From: Marasmius tenuissimus
Taxonomy: Eukaryota > Basidiomycota > Agaricomycetes > Agaricales > Marasmiaceae
Direction: 5' to 3'
Assembly (NCBI GenBank): GCA_029532415.1
Contig: JAQOTA010000019.1
Location: forward strand, 1-64,000
DNA: 64,000 nt
Part shown: piece by piece, positions 23,690-36,348 of the stretch
Position numbering within the stretch: position 1 is the stretch's first letter
Layout: each line of letters starts with the position of its first letter
Made by a program: the position numbers and the translations under genes
Notes under the pieces: generated by a model
Databases searched by the model: none
Told to the model about the DNA's origin: nothing
The model's input: the letters and a program-made list of their open reading frames with translations, nothing else

Positions 23690-26600
23690 TAAGAATACGT
23701 AGAGCGAGATGTGACACACATTGCAAGGCGTAGAGCGAAAACGGTATGTCTGACCAGACTCGCTTAATCTTAGTGACCGTATGCTCAGCCTCATGCCTCA
23801 ACTCGTTGTAGCATCGTATAGCACTCAGGCGCAATTCGTCATCCCAAAAGGAGGGGTTGACCTAGCGCACGAAGGTGGCATCAGGTTCTACAACGTACGC
23901 TGGATGGCCGTAGGACTGTTCTTAGGCATTGAGATGGAGTCTCCAGGTGATGACGAGGGGCTCGAAATCTCCTCCTCAATCGTAGACTGAGGACTGAGAC
24001 GCCCTCGCTTGGGAAACACGTCGACGATGTCCTTGCCCTCGAGTGCGTGCTCGTGTGCGAGTTCGAAGGGCGGCAGGATGTGTTGTGTTGGCCAGAAGCC
24101 TGCTGAGCTGATTGAGATCGATGCTGGATTGAGAATCTTCAGAAGCAGGCGATCCATCTGAGGCTGATGGTAGTGGAGCATCGGCACCACTCGAGATTGA
24201 AGTGCAAGTGCTCGAGCGAGAGCGAGGGGAGGGAGCAGGTCGAGAGAAGACCAGCATAGAACCAACTCAATGACTCTTGTGAGGAATAGTAGAGCAGCGG
24301 ATCGACAGTAGGGACTCACATGAGATTGAAAGGTCCTCTCATTCAGCCATCAGGACAATCTCTTCCAAACCCTGCCTCTCCAGGACCCCTCTCTTAGCAC
24401 GAATCATTCGCTCACCCCGAACACGGAGGACGATGTCAAGGCGATTGATGGCTGAGCCTTCACATGAGGAAGTTCTTTCTCGTTGAGCTTTGAAGCAACT
24501 GGTTGCTTTCTCTTCCCAACGCGTGCACATGGAGAGGCCTGGATCACAGAGCCGACTGAACAATGGCATACGTGACCACTGCCAAGCATCTAGATCAAAG
24601 GAAAAGGTCAGATTACATTAATTGGACAGGTAGAAGGCACATACGCTGATCATGGTGTCATCCTCTTTCATAGGCTTATGGACGCTCTGGAAGCTCATGG
24701 ACGAGAGTGGCCGGTAGTTTGTGGGTGGCAAGAGCTGATTGGAAGTCGAGTCGTCATGCCCGAAGATTGATTCAGAAGAAACGCTCATCCTGTTGCCCGT
24801 CTTCTCGAACAACGAGTCCTCAGTGGCGGAAGCGGATTGCGGGTCGGCGTCCAAGATCGAGTCGTAGTCGTAGGAGGTCCTGTTTGCCGTACGGTCTGCC
24901 ATCGTGCTTTCCGGGGGCGACGCCGAGATAGATTCGAGAGGAACACCGCAGTCTGGTCCGTCGAATATCTTATCGCCAATACCAGGTGCGCCAAGTTGCA
25001 TCGCGGAGGAGAAACGACTGCCAATTGAATCAGCGGAGGGACCATGGCGATGACGCATCCAGGAATGTGGCGAGCGCTGGCACCGTGCATCCCGAACGAT
25101 GAATTGATGCCGGCAGTTGACTCGTTCCTTCTGTGACCGGCGTGGGCGAAGCTTCGGTTGTAAAGGCTGATGGGGGGGCCTGCGACACCACGGGCATGTT
25201 GGAATCCTGATGGCGATGACCACGAAGGTTTGATGGGTTGAAGTAGAAGCTCGAGGCATCGCTCTCAATACGTCGTCGTCGGTAAGAGTCATGGTGCATG
25301 AAGGAGAAGGTATCGCCCACGCTTACAGAGATGGAGGACAAATCCTCGGATGAGGGTCGCTCCTGCAAGCTGGGCAAACTATAACCGAAGGAAACTGCGA
25401 CGCTGTTGTTGAGAACATGGCCGTACGAGGAGATCAATGCAAAGCTGCGTGTGGATTCCTGGCGGGAGTGAGCATGCAGCCTCGAGTTGTTGGCACTCGG
25501 AGGGCAAAAACCTGGGCGGTGATCGTGGAACTCAAACCCACGGCTGACCTCCTCGAAAGAGTCGGAGCTGGTGAAGCTTATCCCTGACTCGTGACGCGAA
25601 TGGCGGTATTGAATGACGGGCTGGACCCTGTTCCTCGTTCTGCGTCTGGTGCTCGAATCGGGGTTCAGTCGTGGAGCAGCCTGATGGGGAGGAACTTCGG
25701 CGGCCTTCTCCATGATGGACTTGAGTACAGAGTCGTCTGCCTCCGAGGATGTAGTCGACAGGGCTCGAGCTCGTGAAGGAGGAGGGATGATGTCCGAAAG
25801 CGTCAATGGTTCATCCTGCTCCTGCCCCTTCTCGATGGAGGGTTTGGGTACGACTCCTCCAAACTTGAACGAGCGGTTCAGTTCACCGTCCGAAGCACAA
25901 CAGCGAGAGCTGGAAGTCGACGTGGAGGTCCTGAGAGGCCTTGGAAGTTCCACACAGACGTCGGTCTTATGAGTGACCTCGGGGCTGGACAAACCATCTG
26001 AGCCTGGCAGGAGAGTCGGCTCCTTGTGATCGAGGAGTTGGGAAAGGGGCATTGGCTTCAAGTCAACAGAAGGACCCTGGGTGCTCGTGCACGCTTGGAC
26101 GTCGGTCGACGAAACTGAGATCTCCCCCCTCTCTTCGTAACTCGTGGATACATCCTCAGGCACAGGCTGCTTGCTGAACACAGAGGGGAGAGGAGGAAGA
26201 GGGGGAGCACCGGCATGGAGGAATCCATTTCCGAAGTCGCATCGGAGGTCGATCTTCACAGGGGTCTTGAAGGCTTTCTCGAGTTGCTCCACGAAGCTTT
26301 GACGGTCCGAAGCACCAGGCTCGTTGAGCTTGTTGAGTTCGCCGGTGAAGTCGAACGACTTCTTGCTGTGATCAGATTCCTCTGAGGTTACATCATCGAC
26401 AAGGTTCTCGTTCTCGTCGAGAACGTTAGCGTGGAAGACGGGGGTGTCCATTTCTGGCTCACTCGCGGAACCAACTTTGAGCTCGAAATGAGGAACCCCA
26501 GCGGGCTCACGCATAAGATCCCCCTTGATCTTCACCGTCCTATCATCGATATGTTCCGCATCCGCCGCAGTCGCCCAAATAGGTACTAAAAACAAACAAG

Positions 26601-27615
26601 AAACAGGTCACCATAGGCTCTCGTAACAAGAAGAGAGAGATAGAGGGGGGGAGGAGACTCAACGTACGCTTCAGCTCGCTCTTAGCCTCCTTCTCCGACG
26701 TCGCCAACCCCTGCTTTGAAAAATCTTCCTCTTTGGTTTCCTCCCAGCCAGATCCTTCTTTGCCACCGCGCTCACCAAGTACGCGAGAACGTGCTTGCAG
26801 GGGATCAATGGTTCTCCTCTGCGGGGAAATTGAGCACCCCGCGCCCTCCAAATCCTTTTGACCCCATTTGGAACCGGTAACCCCGCTACCTGAAGACCCT
26901 CTCGAGCCAGTAGAGGCGATTGGTGGAGGTCCGAGGGGTGATCCTGAAGACAATGTCGGGCAGCTGCCAACTAAGAGCAAACGGCCTCGATTTGCCCCGA
27001 TAATTGCACTGCCAGCAGAGCCACTCGACAGGTGCCGGCTGACGTCGATGGAAGGCGTCTTAGATGGAGTAGTAGCGGCAGGGCGAACGTTGGGGACGCT
27101 GGGGTTTGGCGGATGACGCTGATGCGGTAGGATAGGGCGTTGTGCGCGTTGTATCGAGCAGAACTCGTTGAGATTCGGGGCAGGGACGGAATTGAGAACG
27201 CATGAGGGGCGTCTTGAGGCGTGAAGATCGAGCAGTCGTGAACGAAAGCAGGGGAAAGAGTTTTAGAGGCTCAGAGATTGGGCCCTTGATGCCCGTCGTC
27301 GAGCATTTCGTGAGTGTGCTAATCGGCGTGGTGCTGGATGCCAATGGCATCCAGTCAGTCATGGCCCCTTGAATAAGAAAAGGCCAAAAACGGGATGCTC
27401 ACCGTTTGAGCGATGAGAAGACCCTTGCTCGTCGTTTCCTCAGCCTCATTCCCCACACCATGAGGCCATGCATGCTCCTCAGCGTGACCGAAACCTCCTC
27501 CCAGCACGTTCGTCCCAAGCACTGCGTCGTGGGGCTCGATTCGGGCATTTTTCCTTCTTCTGTAGCGACCTAGGGAGCCGTCAAAGCGCTTCAAAGAGTT
27601 AGCCTGGTCGCTCAA
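23690..27615 (-). pseudogene. decayed copy of a conserved serine-rich basidiomycete protein
   Basis: Long minus-strand series of low-complexity Ser-rich frames of a kind I associate with a conserved basidiomycete protein of about 900-1,000 residues, function unknown. Recognisable pieces: GSGVTGSKWG; a 521-codon exon from 26595 joined in phase (ELK-LPIWATAADAEHIDDR); GIGDKIFDGPDCGVPLESIS; PPESTMADRTANRTSYDYDS; DSLFEKTGNRMSVSSESIFG; SVHKPMKEDDTMIS; GSGHVCHCSVGSVIQASPC; ERMIRAKRGVLERQGLE; GHRRRVSQARASQSSVYD; IEEEISSPSSSPGDS; HTVTKIKRVWSDIPFSLYAL. These lie in changing frames with no usable splice sites at several joins: around 25030-25090 (two shifts), about 24405, and about 23980. TAG at 23862-23864 lies just before NPSFWDDEL. 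The N-terminal exons at 26980-27615 are uncertain. Confidence 0.6.
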
Positions 27616-27813
27616 GAATGTTCGATACGATGCGTACCTCGTGTGAGCTCAGAAAAGCGAGCAAGGTGGAGGCTTGGGGCCTGAAGAGGGCTGGGCACCA
27701 GGCTGTCGGTAGCAGCGGTGGAGGTTGCATGACAAGAACGCCCTGATGGCTGTGCAGGGCGGTGGGGAACGCAGGCGATCAGCAACGTGGGGGCTGTGAG
27801 CGGTGCAGACGGG

Positions 27814-27925
27814 CTTAAGGGGGGTTAGCCGCCAGCAAAAGCGGATAGGGGAAAAGGAGGCTTAAGGGGGGTTGGCCGCCAGCAAAAGCGAATATAGGGG
27901 GAGAGAAGCTTAAGGGGAGGGCGGA
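27814..27925. repeat. 47-48 bp tandem repeat, about 2.4 copies
   Basis: Copies begin with CTTAAGGGG at 27814, 27861 and 27909; the first two share CCGCCAGCAAAAGCG. It sits upstream of the decayed serine-rich gene and is most likely a neutral minisatellite. Confidence 0.85.
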
Positions 27926-28457
27926 GGTTGCAGATGGGGGTGAAGAGCAAAGCCGCGCCCACAGGCTGTTCTCACGCTTTTTCATCAACAAACGGGCGCG
28001 TTTCAAGCCTTGTGACCGACGCGTGGAGAGGACTCATGCTGAACGCACGGCTGTTACATAAATCTGCCTTTGAATTTGATCCTCGGAAGATCAACTGCGA
28101 CTCCGATATGAATGCCGGGCCATCAGCGCCTCCCGTTAATCATGACGGTTTGAATTACTCAGGACCAGCGTCCCCTCAAAAACGAGTGTCGTTGGCGTAA
28201 CTCGCAGCAGAACGAGAGTTGAAGAAGAAACAAAATCATCCAGATCCACGCCCATTCACCCTGTCTTTACAAATTGCTCCAGTCATATTACGCCCAAAGA
28301 AATAATCTTATTGCGTGCCTATGCCATAGTTCAGCGTGGTTATTACAGATACATAGCAATGCTGCAATGCTGAATGGAAAAAGGACCCATGCAGACGTAA
28401 AAGTAGAGAATAAACAAGACAAAAACGAGAAAGAGAATGAAACATAGAAAGTCCAAA
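27926..28457. other. intergenic, no gene seen
   Basis: A 90-codon plus-strand frame at 27928-28200 has no recognisable motif. The right part is A-rich and lies beyond the 3' end of the PCF11-like copy. Nothing else stands out. Confidence 0.35.
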
Positions 28458-30773
28458 CTATGAAGGAGCCAACACCATCTTTTTGAGCCGTGGTGCGCCT
28501 TTGGGTTCACCTAGCGTATCGTCGTCGTCGACCTTACGCTTAATGCCGGCAGGCTTCGATTCAGGTGAGGACGATAGGCCCTGGGGAGGGGCCTGTTGTT
28601 TGGGTTGGAACACTCGCTCAGGGGTGCCAAGGCGACTCCGAACGGATACGTGGGTGCAAACGTGCAACTAAGGTATTACTGGATGCCTCCGCATGACAAG
28701 TTGCATGATATATCTAGCAGGTATGAAACAAAGCGTCAGAGGAATGCACGATGAAGACAAAGACGAACAACTTACCCGACCATCCTTCTTTGCGTTCTTC
28801 CACGCCCATTCTTCGTCGTCTTCGACGATTTGAAGACCCAGGATTTCCTTACTGGCCGGGTACAAAATGGTTTTCGACCTATCTCCTGGCGGCACAGCAA
28901 TGAAGTGGGATTGTAGCTCAGCATCTCGCTTGACAACTTCAGCAGCAGCTTTTGGCTTGAGGGGACGGCGGTCAGCACGGCCCTTGCCTTTGATATCAGA
29001 CACGTCGCAGCAATTGAACGGGAAACGTACCTCTACTCCGACAAACCAGCTTCGACCGTGTCCTCTACCGATGTTCTGATTCGCTTTAAGAACCTGTCTG
29101 AAATCCATATCGAGATGATCCTCTAGTTCCTTCAAGCTGCGAGCGGTGAAAGATGAGTGAGAATGGATAGGACGGAGAGAAGAGAGTGACGTACCGCGTG
29201 AGTCCAACAGTGCTGAGTTGGACAGCGTAGTCAAGTATACTTCTGCGGTATGATCTTGATGTTTCCCGCTCGTAGTCGACCGCTTCTTCGGTCTGAGTTG
29301 ATCCTGCACCCAGGGGAGTGCCATTCGCGGAAACGACGCCCGACTTGAGTAGAGACGAAAGGAGATCGGCAAAACCAGCAGCGGAGACTGGAGGACAGAT
29401 AGCGGACATAGAGGACAGCGTACATAATTCTGTTTTCAGAGGAGGCGAGAGAGATTGAACAGTGGGAATTGAAGGTATAGCCGGTGACAGCGTTGCAAAT
29501 GTGGCCGGTGCTGACCATGAAGGGGCAGCGACAGGTTGAGGTTGATGTTGAGGCGGAGGCGGCGAAGGTTGTGTAGCTGTTCGCATCAACGAGCAAAGTT
29601 GACTGAGAGTTTGAACGAGCTCCTCTTGGGAAACACCGGCCTCAACAAGCCGCCTTAGCTGAAGAACAACGAGAGGTCAGTGAGCTTGACAGACGATACA
29701 AAGGAAAAATAACGCACCTGTTAAAGAACAGCAACATGGTTCTGAGCAACAGTATCAGCGGGGTTGCATTGAGGTGCTCTCTCTTTTTTATCCAAGCGTA
29801 AACTCAAGTTCACTCAAGACCTGGCCCTTCGTTACCTGGCCAGAAGAGTTGAAACGAGACTGCTGGGACGGTTGAGATTGTGGTTTAAGTTTGCGCGTAC
29901 GACGATGATTACGCACGCTATTCGAGCCTTCTCCCCAAATGCTGCGTTCGATGAAGACTTGAGCTGGAACGCCGAATAACTCCTTGCCTGTGGGGGAGCC
30001 TGTCCGCCATGCGAGGACGAGTTCGACCATCTTGCTGCACGTGGATTCATTGACTTGCTGATAGGTTTCAATGAAGAGGGGCATGACGAAGCCTGCAAAG
30101 TGCCGTGCCGTATGTATGGGTCATAGATGTTCTTGCTTATCGTATCGAGGAGGTAGAACGACAGTAATTTTATCCAAGGAGGGACCTGACCAGGCAATCC
30201 GAGTCAGCAAACACGTTGACAAACAAATGGTGATGATGAAGCGGAAGCGGAAAACAGTCGGATCCGGCCGAATCGATCACTACGCCGGAAAAAAGGAGAG
30301 ACCGTGTCGACTGACTGGTGTGTTATTCTCACAATGCTAATGTAAATCTACTACATGCGATCTATTAGAACAGAGCGATAGCATACACGCATGACTGCTA
30401 TATCGTATGTGTCATAGAAGCGATATGGCAGAACGAGAAAGACAATACTGGGACGATGAATTACTCACCCTTCGAATGTGTGTCTCCAAACATTGTGCGA
30501 TAACCTCCGCAAACCGCACATAATCCTGAGCGAACATGGAGAGACTCTGGATGATGGGTCGGGAGTTAAACGTTGGCTCAGCAAGCCGTTGAGAAAAATC
30601 CCTGCGGAACGTTGCAGGGTCAACATAGTAAACAGGGGAAGGAACCGATGCTGAAGGCATATATTGATACGAGTGGAAGGCATCGGGGGGCATCTGAGAG
30701 TAAGACAACGATGCGCCGTACTGCTGCTGCTGTTGACTGTAGAAGGGCTGAGGGGCTGAGGATAGAGGGGCAT
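28458..30773 (-). pseudogene. PCF11-like pre-mRNA cleavage factor, decayed copy
   Basis: PCF11 is the cleavage/polyadenylation factor that binds the RNA polymerase II C-terminal domain. The CID is seen as FRRDFSQRLAEPTFNSRPII, AQDYVRFAEVIAQCLETHI, PPWIKLLSFYLLDTISKNIY and FVMPLFIETYQQVNESTCSK, then LAWRTGSPTGKELFG. Later come LRRLVEAGVSQEELVQTL, a Pro/Gln-rich linker, the helix LKELEDHLDMDFRQ, GRSWFVG, and the strongly diagnostic ILYPASKEILGLQIVEDDEE, WAWKNAKKDGR and YHATCHAEAS, with a Lys-rich tail. Lesions: an apparent 5 bp tandem duplication (GTGCCGTGCCG, 30100-30110) shifts frame inside the CID; a 2 nt shift lies at about 29790; TAA at 29721-29723 interrupts NHVAVL-Q; and a further frame change lies before SRLGTPERVF near 28,630. 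As PCF11 is normally essential, a functional copy should exist elsewhere. Confidence 0.75.
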
Positions 30774-30958
30774 GTTGCTGGCTCTAAAATCTCAAGAGCG
30801 GCTTCGAAAGAGAAAAAACTGGCACGATGCTGCCGCAGAGCTTTCACGCCGGTTTACTTGAGAGGAGTGAAGAATCATAAAGTTGCTTCAACCAAGATGA
30901 ATTCAGCAAGCACAGGGGATACATTTTCAAGACATTAGACAAGGCCCATTGATGAACC

Positions 30959-32082
30959 CTAAGCAGTAGGTCCAGTGATAACGAAATTACCGGCAAACCT
31001 TAGGAACGGCAACCTATGGCCCTCTTCAACCTTCTTCTCAACATCGAGCAACCAGTTGTCCCTCCCTACGTGAACCAAGCCTTTCAGTAGCTCCCTACAT
31101 TCCTCTGATATCTTGTGCACACCTCCATTACTGTCGATGATGAGCCTGTCGGCATGGAATTTGGAGAACATGACGACTCGGTCATCAAACCTCCACTGAG
31201 TCAACTTGCTGAGGGGAAATGGTATATGAACGCCCTTTCCCCACTCCACTGCAAAAAACCTCAAGGTTTTCCCAACCTTCACGCGCACTAAAACCTCCCT
31301 CACTTTCACCCTATCCATCATGGGCCCAAAGACCAAACAAAGGTGAGTGAGCGACCGAAAATCTGTGAAGTTGACTTGTTTTGCCCTAAACATCTCGTCA
31401 TAGGCAGTTTCTTCTATGAAGATTCTCAGGCATTGTAGCGATGCCCAGTTGGATGCAACGAAGGAATATGGGCGGAGCGGAGAAGAATTCCCTCGAGTGC
31501 TGGAGTTGGCAGTAAAGATGGACAAGGGGAGTTCCAGATGAGTCATAGCGGGGAACGGGTAGTCTGTAAAGACCCGTCCGTACTGCACCGGAGAGGCATA
31601 GGTAGTGCCATCAACAACCAGTTCCTTTACAGTATCTCTGCACCTGACAAGTGCCCTCTGTAAATATCGCAGGTTCTCGTGATTTGGGTAGGCTGTACTT
31701 GACATGGCAGCGGGAGATGATTCATAGAGAGGGTGGGGAACTGAGGTCATGGTTTTGCAAGGAAGGCCCATCTGAATGTAAACGCTCCAGATGAAACGGG
31801 CATAGTCGCGACCAGAATTCTTGGCTAGGGATAGGTTCCGAACGAGGCCCATACAGTCTTCGCGATTCATCAGAAAGACTTGTTGGTAAGCAGTCGGGGC
31901 CATGCTATCCATTGGTTAGCCTCGGACCATGCATTGGAACACAGCATAAAGACACACTAGTGGAGGAGGCCAGATGACCCCTTCAGCACGTCCATTCCTT
32001 TTTCAAAGCTCACCATCCCCAGCACCCTCTTGAGAATTTCACCGTCCATTTCCAGTGGAAGTTCTGCTGGGAACATCTCCAT
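30959..32082 (-). CDS. F-box-like / leucine-rich protein of unknown role
   Basis: An uninterrupted 3' exon (30959 to about 31908) encodes about 317 residues with several Leu-rich strand-helix units (LTHLCLVFGPMMDR, LPLSIFTANSS, LQCLRIFIEETAYDEMF). It ends LRFAGNFVITGPTA. Upstream, a likely first exon from 32082 reads MEMFPAELPLEMDGEILKRV, which resembles the start of an F-box (LPxEI..IL). The intron between them was not resolved with certainty. Proteins of this build are abundant in mushrooms and usually uncharacterised. No lesion was noticed. It is divergent to the JmjC-type locus, with 0.7 kb between. Confidence 0.5.
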
Positions 32083-32778
32083 GCATCCATCTAAGACACA
32101 TTCTGAGTTAGAAGAGCTCTAAAAGATGTTGAGCAGTGGTAAACCAAGACACGAGACCGATCAGCCCTACCTCACTGCTGGCAGGCATATCCTGCGCTTC
32201 AATGCGCCAATGGGCCCTTTCCCTAAAATCTTGGTGAGCTGTTGGCTTTGAACAGCCGCTAGGAGGTGAGATTTGAGTGAAAACAGGAAAAGAGCCCTAA
32301 GTCGCGTCAGATACTGGGCTAAAGGCACCGACACTCTGCCCGCGCCCAACTCAACAACAACAACAACGTCAATGATTTCTGAGACGGGTGTATAGAGCAG
32401 GAGAGGCATTTGTGATGGAGAACGAGAATAGCATTGAGGAACGGCCATACGAGAAGAGGCAGATGAGGGATGAGTGCGGAGAGCCGATGATGAGTGCTGA
32501 GTTGGAAAGGAACAGGCAAGCTGCACAGCCACCCTCACAACTCTCTCTCACACCTCCACATTACTTGACTTACAACATGAATCTCTGAACAGACGTTCTC
32601 AAGGAACAGCCCAAGGTGTGCGGTTATCAAAGGCAGGTTCCCGGGCACAATCTCAAATCGCTCAGGCTATATATTCAGGACTTTTTGACACGGCCCACGC
32701 CCACACCACTTACTTTCCATAAAAGGAAGTCCCAGCACCAATTGGCTCTCCTACTTCCTTTTTTGGAAGTCCAACATA

Positions 32779-35700
32779 ATGGCGGTGGGTCCAGCTTCCC
32801 GTCTTGTTTTGCTAACCTTGCTTTGACACTTGGCTTAGAATCTGCATCGTGGAACTGTCATCAAGGGGATAAAAGCACCCACAACCATCAAAAGAAAGGC
32901 TAAGCCTGGGACCAACGTTAAGCTTGACAAAGCCCTCTTTCAAGACGTTCCTTTCGAAACCGACACTGCTACTCTGCTTGACAAGGACGCCTGCCCAAAG
33001 CTAGCCCACGTAGGTTTTCATCAGATGGTCCTGGAAGTTATGCTAATAGCAAGCCCTAGAAACTGTTGTACCAACTCAAGAGTGACCTGGCCTCTCTTAT
33101 GTCCTCGGAGGAAGACCAGGACTATTTCGAGGAGACCGTTGAATCTCTAACGAACAAGAGAGTTGCAGAGGCTGTTCTCATGCTTCGGCTGATTGACAAG
33201 TTGAAAGAAGTTTTCAAGGAAGGAGTTAAGATGAACGAGGAGGAAGGATGGTCCAGTATAAGCCGGAGCTCATTTCAGAAGATTGTGCGTGTCTTTTTCC
33301 ACCTTCAAGCCTATCAGTCTGAGCAAAGCCACAAAACCAATGCATTAGCCTGCTCTTTCTGCATTCAACAAAGACAAAGGCTGGATCAGCGCGCTGGAGA
33401 CCCTACAAAGCAGCTGCCCTTCCGGGACAGAACCAGAAACTCGGAATGCAGCAAAAGGCTCCAAGAACCCGGAGATCATAATGCGGGAGATAGTTGAGAG
33501 CATAGTGAAGGCCGAAGCTTCCACCGTGTTTCACAGCGCTGTCCGAAATTACGGGTATTTGGCTTTGACTCTTACCTATTGCCTTAAGGTAAGCCCTAAG
33601 ATGGCCGTTCTTCCTTCATTCTCCAACACCTCATTTTGCTAGTTTGGTAAAACAACGTTTCCATCCAAATATGAGGACATGGTGGGCGAGATGGAGGCTC
33701 TTACAGACCTCTCATCTCAACCATCCGAACTTCGGGGCGGGCTACATGCAGCGTTACTTACCCCGTTCACCTTGCTATCCCCCCGAGGGTGTAATGCCTT
33801 TCGTAACGACAACTCTGCCATAACCGTCCTCCAAGTGCGTATCAACCCTGCTTGCAAGATGCTTACTAACCTGTTTCCAGTGGCTAAAGGCATTTGGTAA
33901 CCGTAAGCCTGAGGAGCTTCGCCGCGTGGAACACTGTTTCTACGCTCACATCATGGAAGTTGTGAGCGGGCATAAAACTCCCAGCTCCTCATTCGTTGCC
34001 TTCCTTGTTGATGTTGAGGCGATAGACTTCTCAAGATGCGATGACTATGGTTTTTTTGCTATAGGTGGGATTCATCGACCCTTCCTGCATATGACTAACT
34101 CTCTCTGATAGGGATGGACGAGGCGCAAGAATCTGACATGGACGAAACCTTCAAAAATGAGGAGCCGAGGACAGGCTCCAAGCGAAAGGCTACAGTTGAG
34201 GTGGACGAGGACGAGGAGCCTTTGGAGAAGAAGAGAATGCGAGGCGGAGGCAGAAAGAAAACTAAAACAGACATAGGCGATGGTGGCGGAGGTTGGAAAA
34301 AATTGATTAGAGTGAAGGTGAAGATGGGCGACATCCCGCAATTAAGCGTTCTTGAAGAACCGACAGTAAGTCTAATCCTTCTCTTCACAGTCTGCTGTCA
34401 TCCAATCAACCTTCAGCTGGCAAGACAGGCTCTGGAAACCTTTGCACTGAAAAGGGTTCGGGATGGAGAGGAATATCACTTTACGCCAGCCTTTTACGTA
34501 CGTCGCCCCCAAAGTTTGCACCCCCAGATTCAGCTGACTGTTGACTTGCTTGATAGCCTGCAAATCCCAATTCCGAGTTTCCGTTTGACGCCCATGCTGT
34601 CCTGAAGAGCCTTCTGGAAGGCTTGGTCTGGGTGCAAGCTGGTGGTGACCTTGGCGAATAGGGTGATGTGATTGCATTCCCCTATGCACAGCTCAAGGAT
34701 TTCAGTCGAGAGGAGCTGCTGAAAAAGTTTAGGACTGCTTCAGGCATAGTGCTTACAGAGCGCACTCTTGAAAACAAGGATGAGTTCTCGGAAAGCTTGC
34801 TCTCTCAGTTGGGGCTTTTGGAGGAGATGAGGCAGGTGCACGGTCAGTTAAATAAGATGCCCGCAGTCTTCCTTTCACTGACTTAAACTTAGATGCATCC
34901 TTGTCCAGTGAGCGCGAAGATGGAACCACCTACATTCAAGCCTCCTTGCAGGAGATGCATGCATCTAAGGACCGCGGCGGGCATATACTGAACTGCATAG
35001 ATATTCCCGCAGAGGCTGGAGGATCCTGGGTGCCTCTCAAGCTTGCTTCATGTAGGTTGTCTTGGACAAATATTGAGGATGACGAGGTGCAGATGGATCT
35101 TCCGTTTCCTATGCGCGACATGAACTGGCGCTTATGTGGATTGTCCGATGCGCTTCATGATTGGCACGTAGATGCAGAGGGATTGGCAACGTGGGTCACA
35201 GTTCTTGCAGGGAAAAAGCCGTGGATAGTTGGTGTTCCAGGAGGATCGGATTGCCAGGAACATGCTGGAATAGAGTCTTTCAACACGCTCCAGGGTAAAA
35301 GCGAGGGCTGGATAAAAATTCGGAATCTTATTGGAAGCGGGCGATACTCTGTGAGTCACAAATCTTTCTTACCTTATTTCTACTCAGGCGCCTAAAGGAT
35401 CATGCCCCCAAACACCCCTCACTTTGTTGTTACGGTTGTTGACTCCGTTGTTGAAGGAGGGCATTTCTATTGCTCGTCAACCATCTGAAAGTCGTGCTTC
35501 GGAATTTTCCACATCACTGCCTCCTATAGACACGTCACCAACAGCGACCACTCCAAAGTGCGGTATGTGCTGGTGAATATTCTCAACTACTGGTCGAGGT
35601 ACATGGTCAACTCTCCCGCGTATGCATCCCATCTCCGAGACCAACGGTTCGACCCTACTCTCGACATTCCTGTCATATCCACTCCGGAAGGACTCCTAGA

Positions 35701-36190
35701 TTTTGTCTCCCTGGTCAACATCATCTACCTGGGTACAGCGCTGTCTCCCGTACGCTATGATGTTGCAGCGCTCAAAGGCGCAGAAAAAGCCAAGATGGAG
35801 AAGAGGCTATCGCAGGACCTTACCCCCCTCTATGTGACAGCACGGCTCTATGCGGATGCTGCCTTGGATTGGTTTAGAACCAAGTACTCAGTTGTAGCGA
35901 GGGAAACTGGGGAAGATTGCTGGGAAGAGGTGAGGTACGGCTATCTTGTCGATCAAGCCAGGACATTGGTTCGCCACCGACATTTGTTCGAAGATGATGA
36001 AGGGAAGATTGATGGGGTTTCTCCGAACCTGACCGCATCTGCTATTGAAGAGAAGATTGCCAGTGACTTTGGTCAATATGATGGGAGACTGAAAGCGCTC
36101 TGGGACGAGTCCATTGATGCTGAGGCGCATGAAGACTATCTCTATCATAGGCAAGATTTCATGCTGATTGCAATCCCTGATTCCAACTAG
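32779..36190 (+). pseudogene. JmjC-domain-like protein, disrupted
   Basis: Multi-exon plus-strand locus. The tiny first exon (ATG GCG, donor at 32785) is followed by an exon at 32839 with NLHRGTVIKGIKAPTTIKRK, then helical exons, a nuclear-signal-like stretch KKRMRGGGRKKTK (about 34225-34265), and a JmjC-like core: LHDWHVDAEGLATWVTVLAG (metal ligands His 35165-35167 and Asp 35171-35173) and IMPPNTPHFVVTVVDSVVEG (distal His 35420-35422). A helical C-terminal part ends LIAIPDSN. JmjC enzymes are Fe(II)/2-oxoglutarate hydroxylases, often histone demethylases. Stops inside conserved stretches: TAG 34659-34661 between VQAGGDLGE and GDVIAFPYAQL, TAA 35393-35395, and TGA 35486-35488 after FYCSSTI. 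No good introns remove them, so the gene is probably dead. Confidence 0.6.
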
Positions 36191-36348
36191 GACAATTAGA
36201 TAGAATCTTCTTCTTATTAAGTTCATTCCTATACCTATGACGTACAGGCGAGGGAGAACAACGAATACCGTACCTAGTCCTAGTGATATACTAGTGATAT
36301 AATCCAAGATATGCTACCAACTAATCAGTATTAGGTAGCCTTTCAAAC

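Noticed and set aside
27928..28200. 90-codon plus-strand frame with an ATG
   Set aside because: No motif, and the surroundings are repeats and pseudogenes; an open frame of this length is expected by chance in GC-rich sequence.
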